Translations under genes and position numbers: made by a program | Source: Sediminibacterium sp. | GTDB lineage: Bacteria > Bacteroidota > Bacteroidia > Chitinophagales > Chitinophagaceae | Direction of reading: 5' to 3' | Assembly: GCA_023263235.1 (NCBI GenBank) | Contig: JALQXE010000125.1 | Span: 1 to 16,901, forward strand | Length of the DNA stretch: 16,901 bases | Notes under the pieces: model-generated | Databases searched by the model: none | What the model saw: the letters and a program-made list of their open reading frames with translations, nothing else | Told to the model about the DNA's origin: nothing | Shown: positions 16,682 through 16,901 of the stretch, in pieces | Layout: every line of letters begins with the position of its first letter | How positions within the stretch are numbered: position 1 is the stretch's first letter

Positions 16682-16901
16682 ATGGAATACAGAATTGAGA
16701 AAGACACCATGGGTGAAGTAAAAGTACCTGCTCATGTTTATTGGGGGGCGCAAACACAAAGAAGTATCGAAAATTTTAAAATAGCACAGGATATTAATAG
16801 AATGCCGAAGGAAATTATTCGCGCTTTCGCCTACTTAAAAAAAGCAGCTGCATTAACCAATTTTGATGCAGGTATTTTACCAAAAGAAAAATGTGATTTA
16901 A
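16682..16901 (+). CDS. fumC: Class II fumarate hydratase, N-terminal part (cut by window edge)
   Basis: Interconverts fumarate and malate in the citric acid cycle. Only the first 73 codons are present, from ATG at 16682 to the window end. The start [26 protein letters not shown] follows the class II fumarase pattern, with DTMGEV and [12 protein letters not shown] (residues 21-32) typical of the first domain of the fumarase/aspartase superfamily. Aspartase shares part of this pattern, but [12 protein letters not shown] is the fumarase form. The iron-sulphur class I fumarases do not look like this. Its own promoter element lies upstream, so it is probably transcribed separately from the crotonase gene. 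Confidence 0.92.
   Translation, partial: MEYRIEKDTMGEVKVPAHVYWGAQTQRSIENFKIAQDINRMPKEIIRAFAYLKKAAALTNFDAGILPKEKCDL

Overview
This is an AT-rich chromosomal window from a member of the phylum Bacteroidota, most likely Sphingobacteriia/Chitinophagia (a Chitinophagaceae-like genome; the family is inferred from gene style and order, not proven). The evidence is a type IX secretion gene set (porU, porV and a gldJ-like gene), a DUF4292 lipoprotein, near-absence of Shine-Dalgarno sequences, and repeated Bacteroidota -7 promoter elements (TAnnTTTG).

Region 1 (1-8162, all minus strand), in transcription order: porU (gingipain-family sortase), porV (outer-membrane shuttle protein), dut (dUTPase), a DUF4292 lipoprotein, an EnvC-like murein hydrolase activator, and the N-terminal part of glycerol kinase glpK, which runs off the left edge. 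dut, DUF4292 and envC are packed with 3-base gaps. porU-porV and the dut cluster lie close enough to be read together, although dut also has its own promoter-like element.

Region 2 (8163-11963, plus strand), divergent from porU: a gldJ-like SUMF1-fold protein, ispF (isoprenoid synthesis), murF (peptidoglycan precursor synthesis) and a small DUF983 membrane protein, closed by a strong terminator. Together, regions 1 and 2 are an envelope-biogenesis neighbourhood: protein export and anchoring, murein synthesis and murein remodelling.

Region 3 (11964-13751, minus strand): nested inverted repeats, tRNA-Ser(GGA) with its own promoter and terminator, a TatD-family hydrolase, a 189-base spacer with a plus-strand terminator that has no gene in front of it, and a polysaccharide deacetylase.

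Region 4 (13752-16901, plus strand): gltX, a stand-alone cobalamin-binding small subunit of an acyl-CoA mutase, a crotonase, and the 5' end of fumC. The last three fit short-chain acyl-CoA and C4-acid metabolism (methylmalonyl-CoA to succinyl-CoA to fumarate to malate), though the mutase large subunit is not in the window.

Most of the window is ordinary core genome. The points most worth a second look are a GldJ-like protein with no lipobox cysteine, promoter elements placed so close to start codons that several mRNAs should be leaderless, an orphan plus-strand terminator suggesting a small RNA, an inverted repeat that includes the glpK start codon, and the nested hairpins next to tRNA-Ser. 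I saw no mobile element, CRISPR array, phage gene or defence system.
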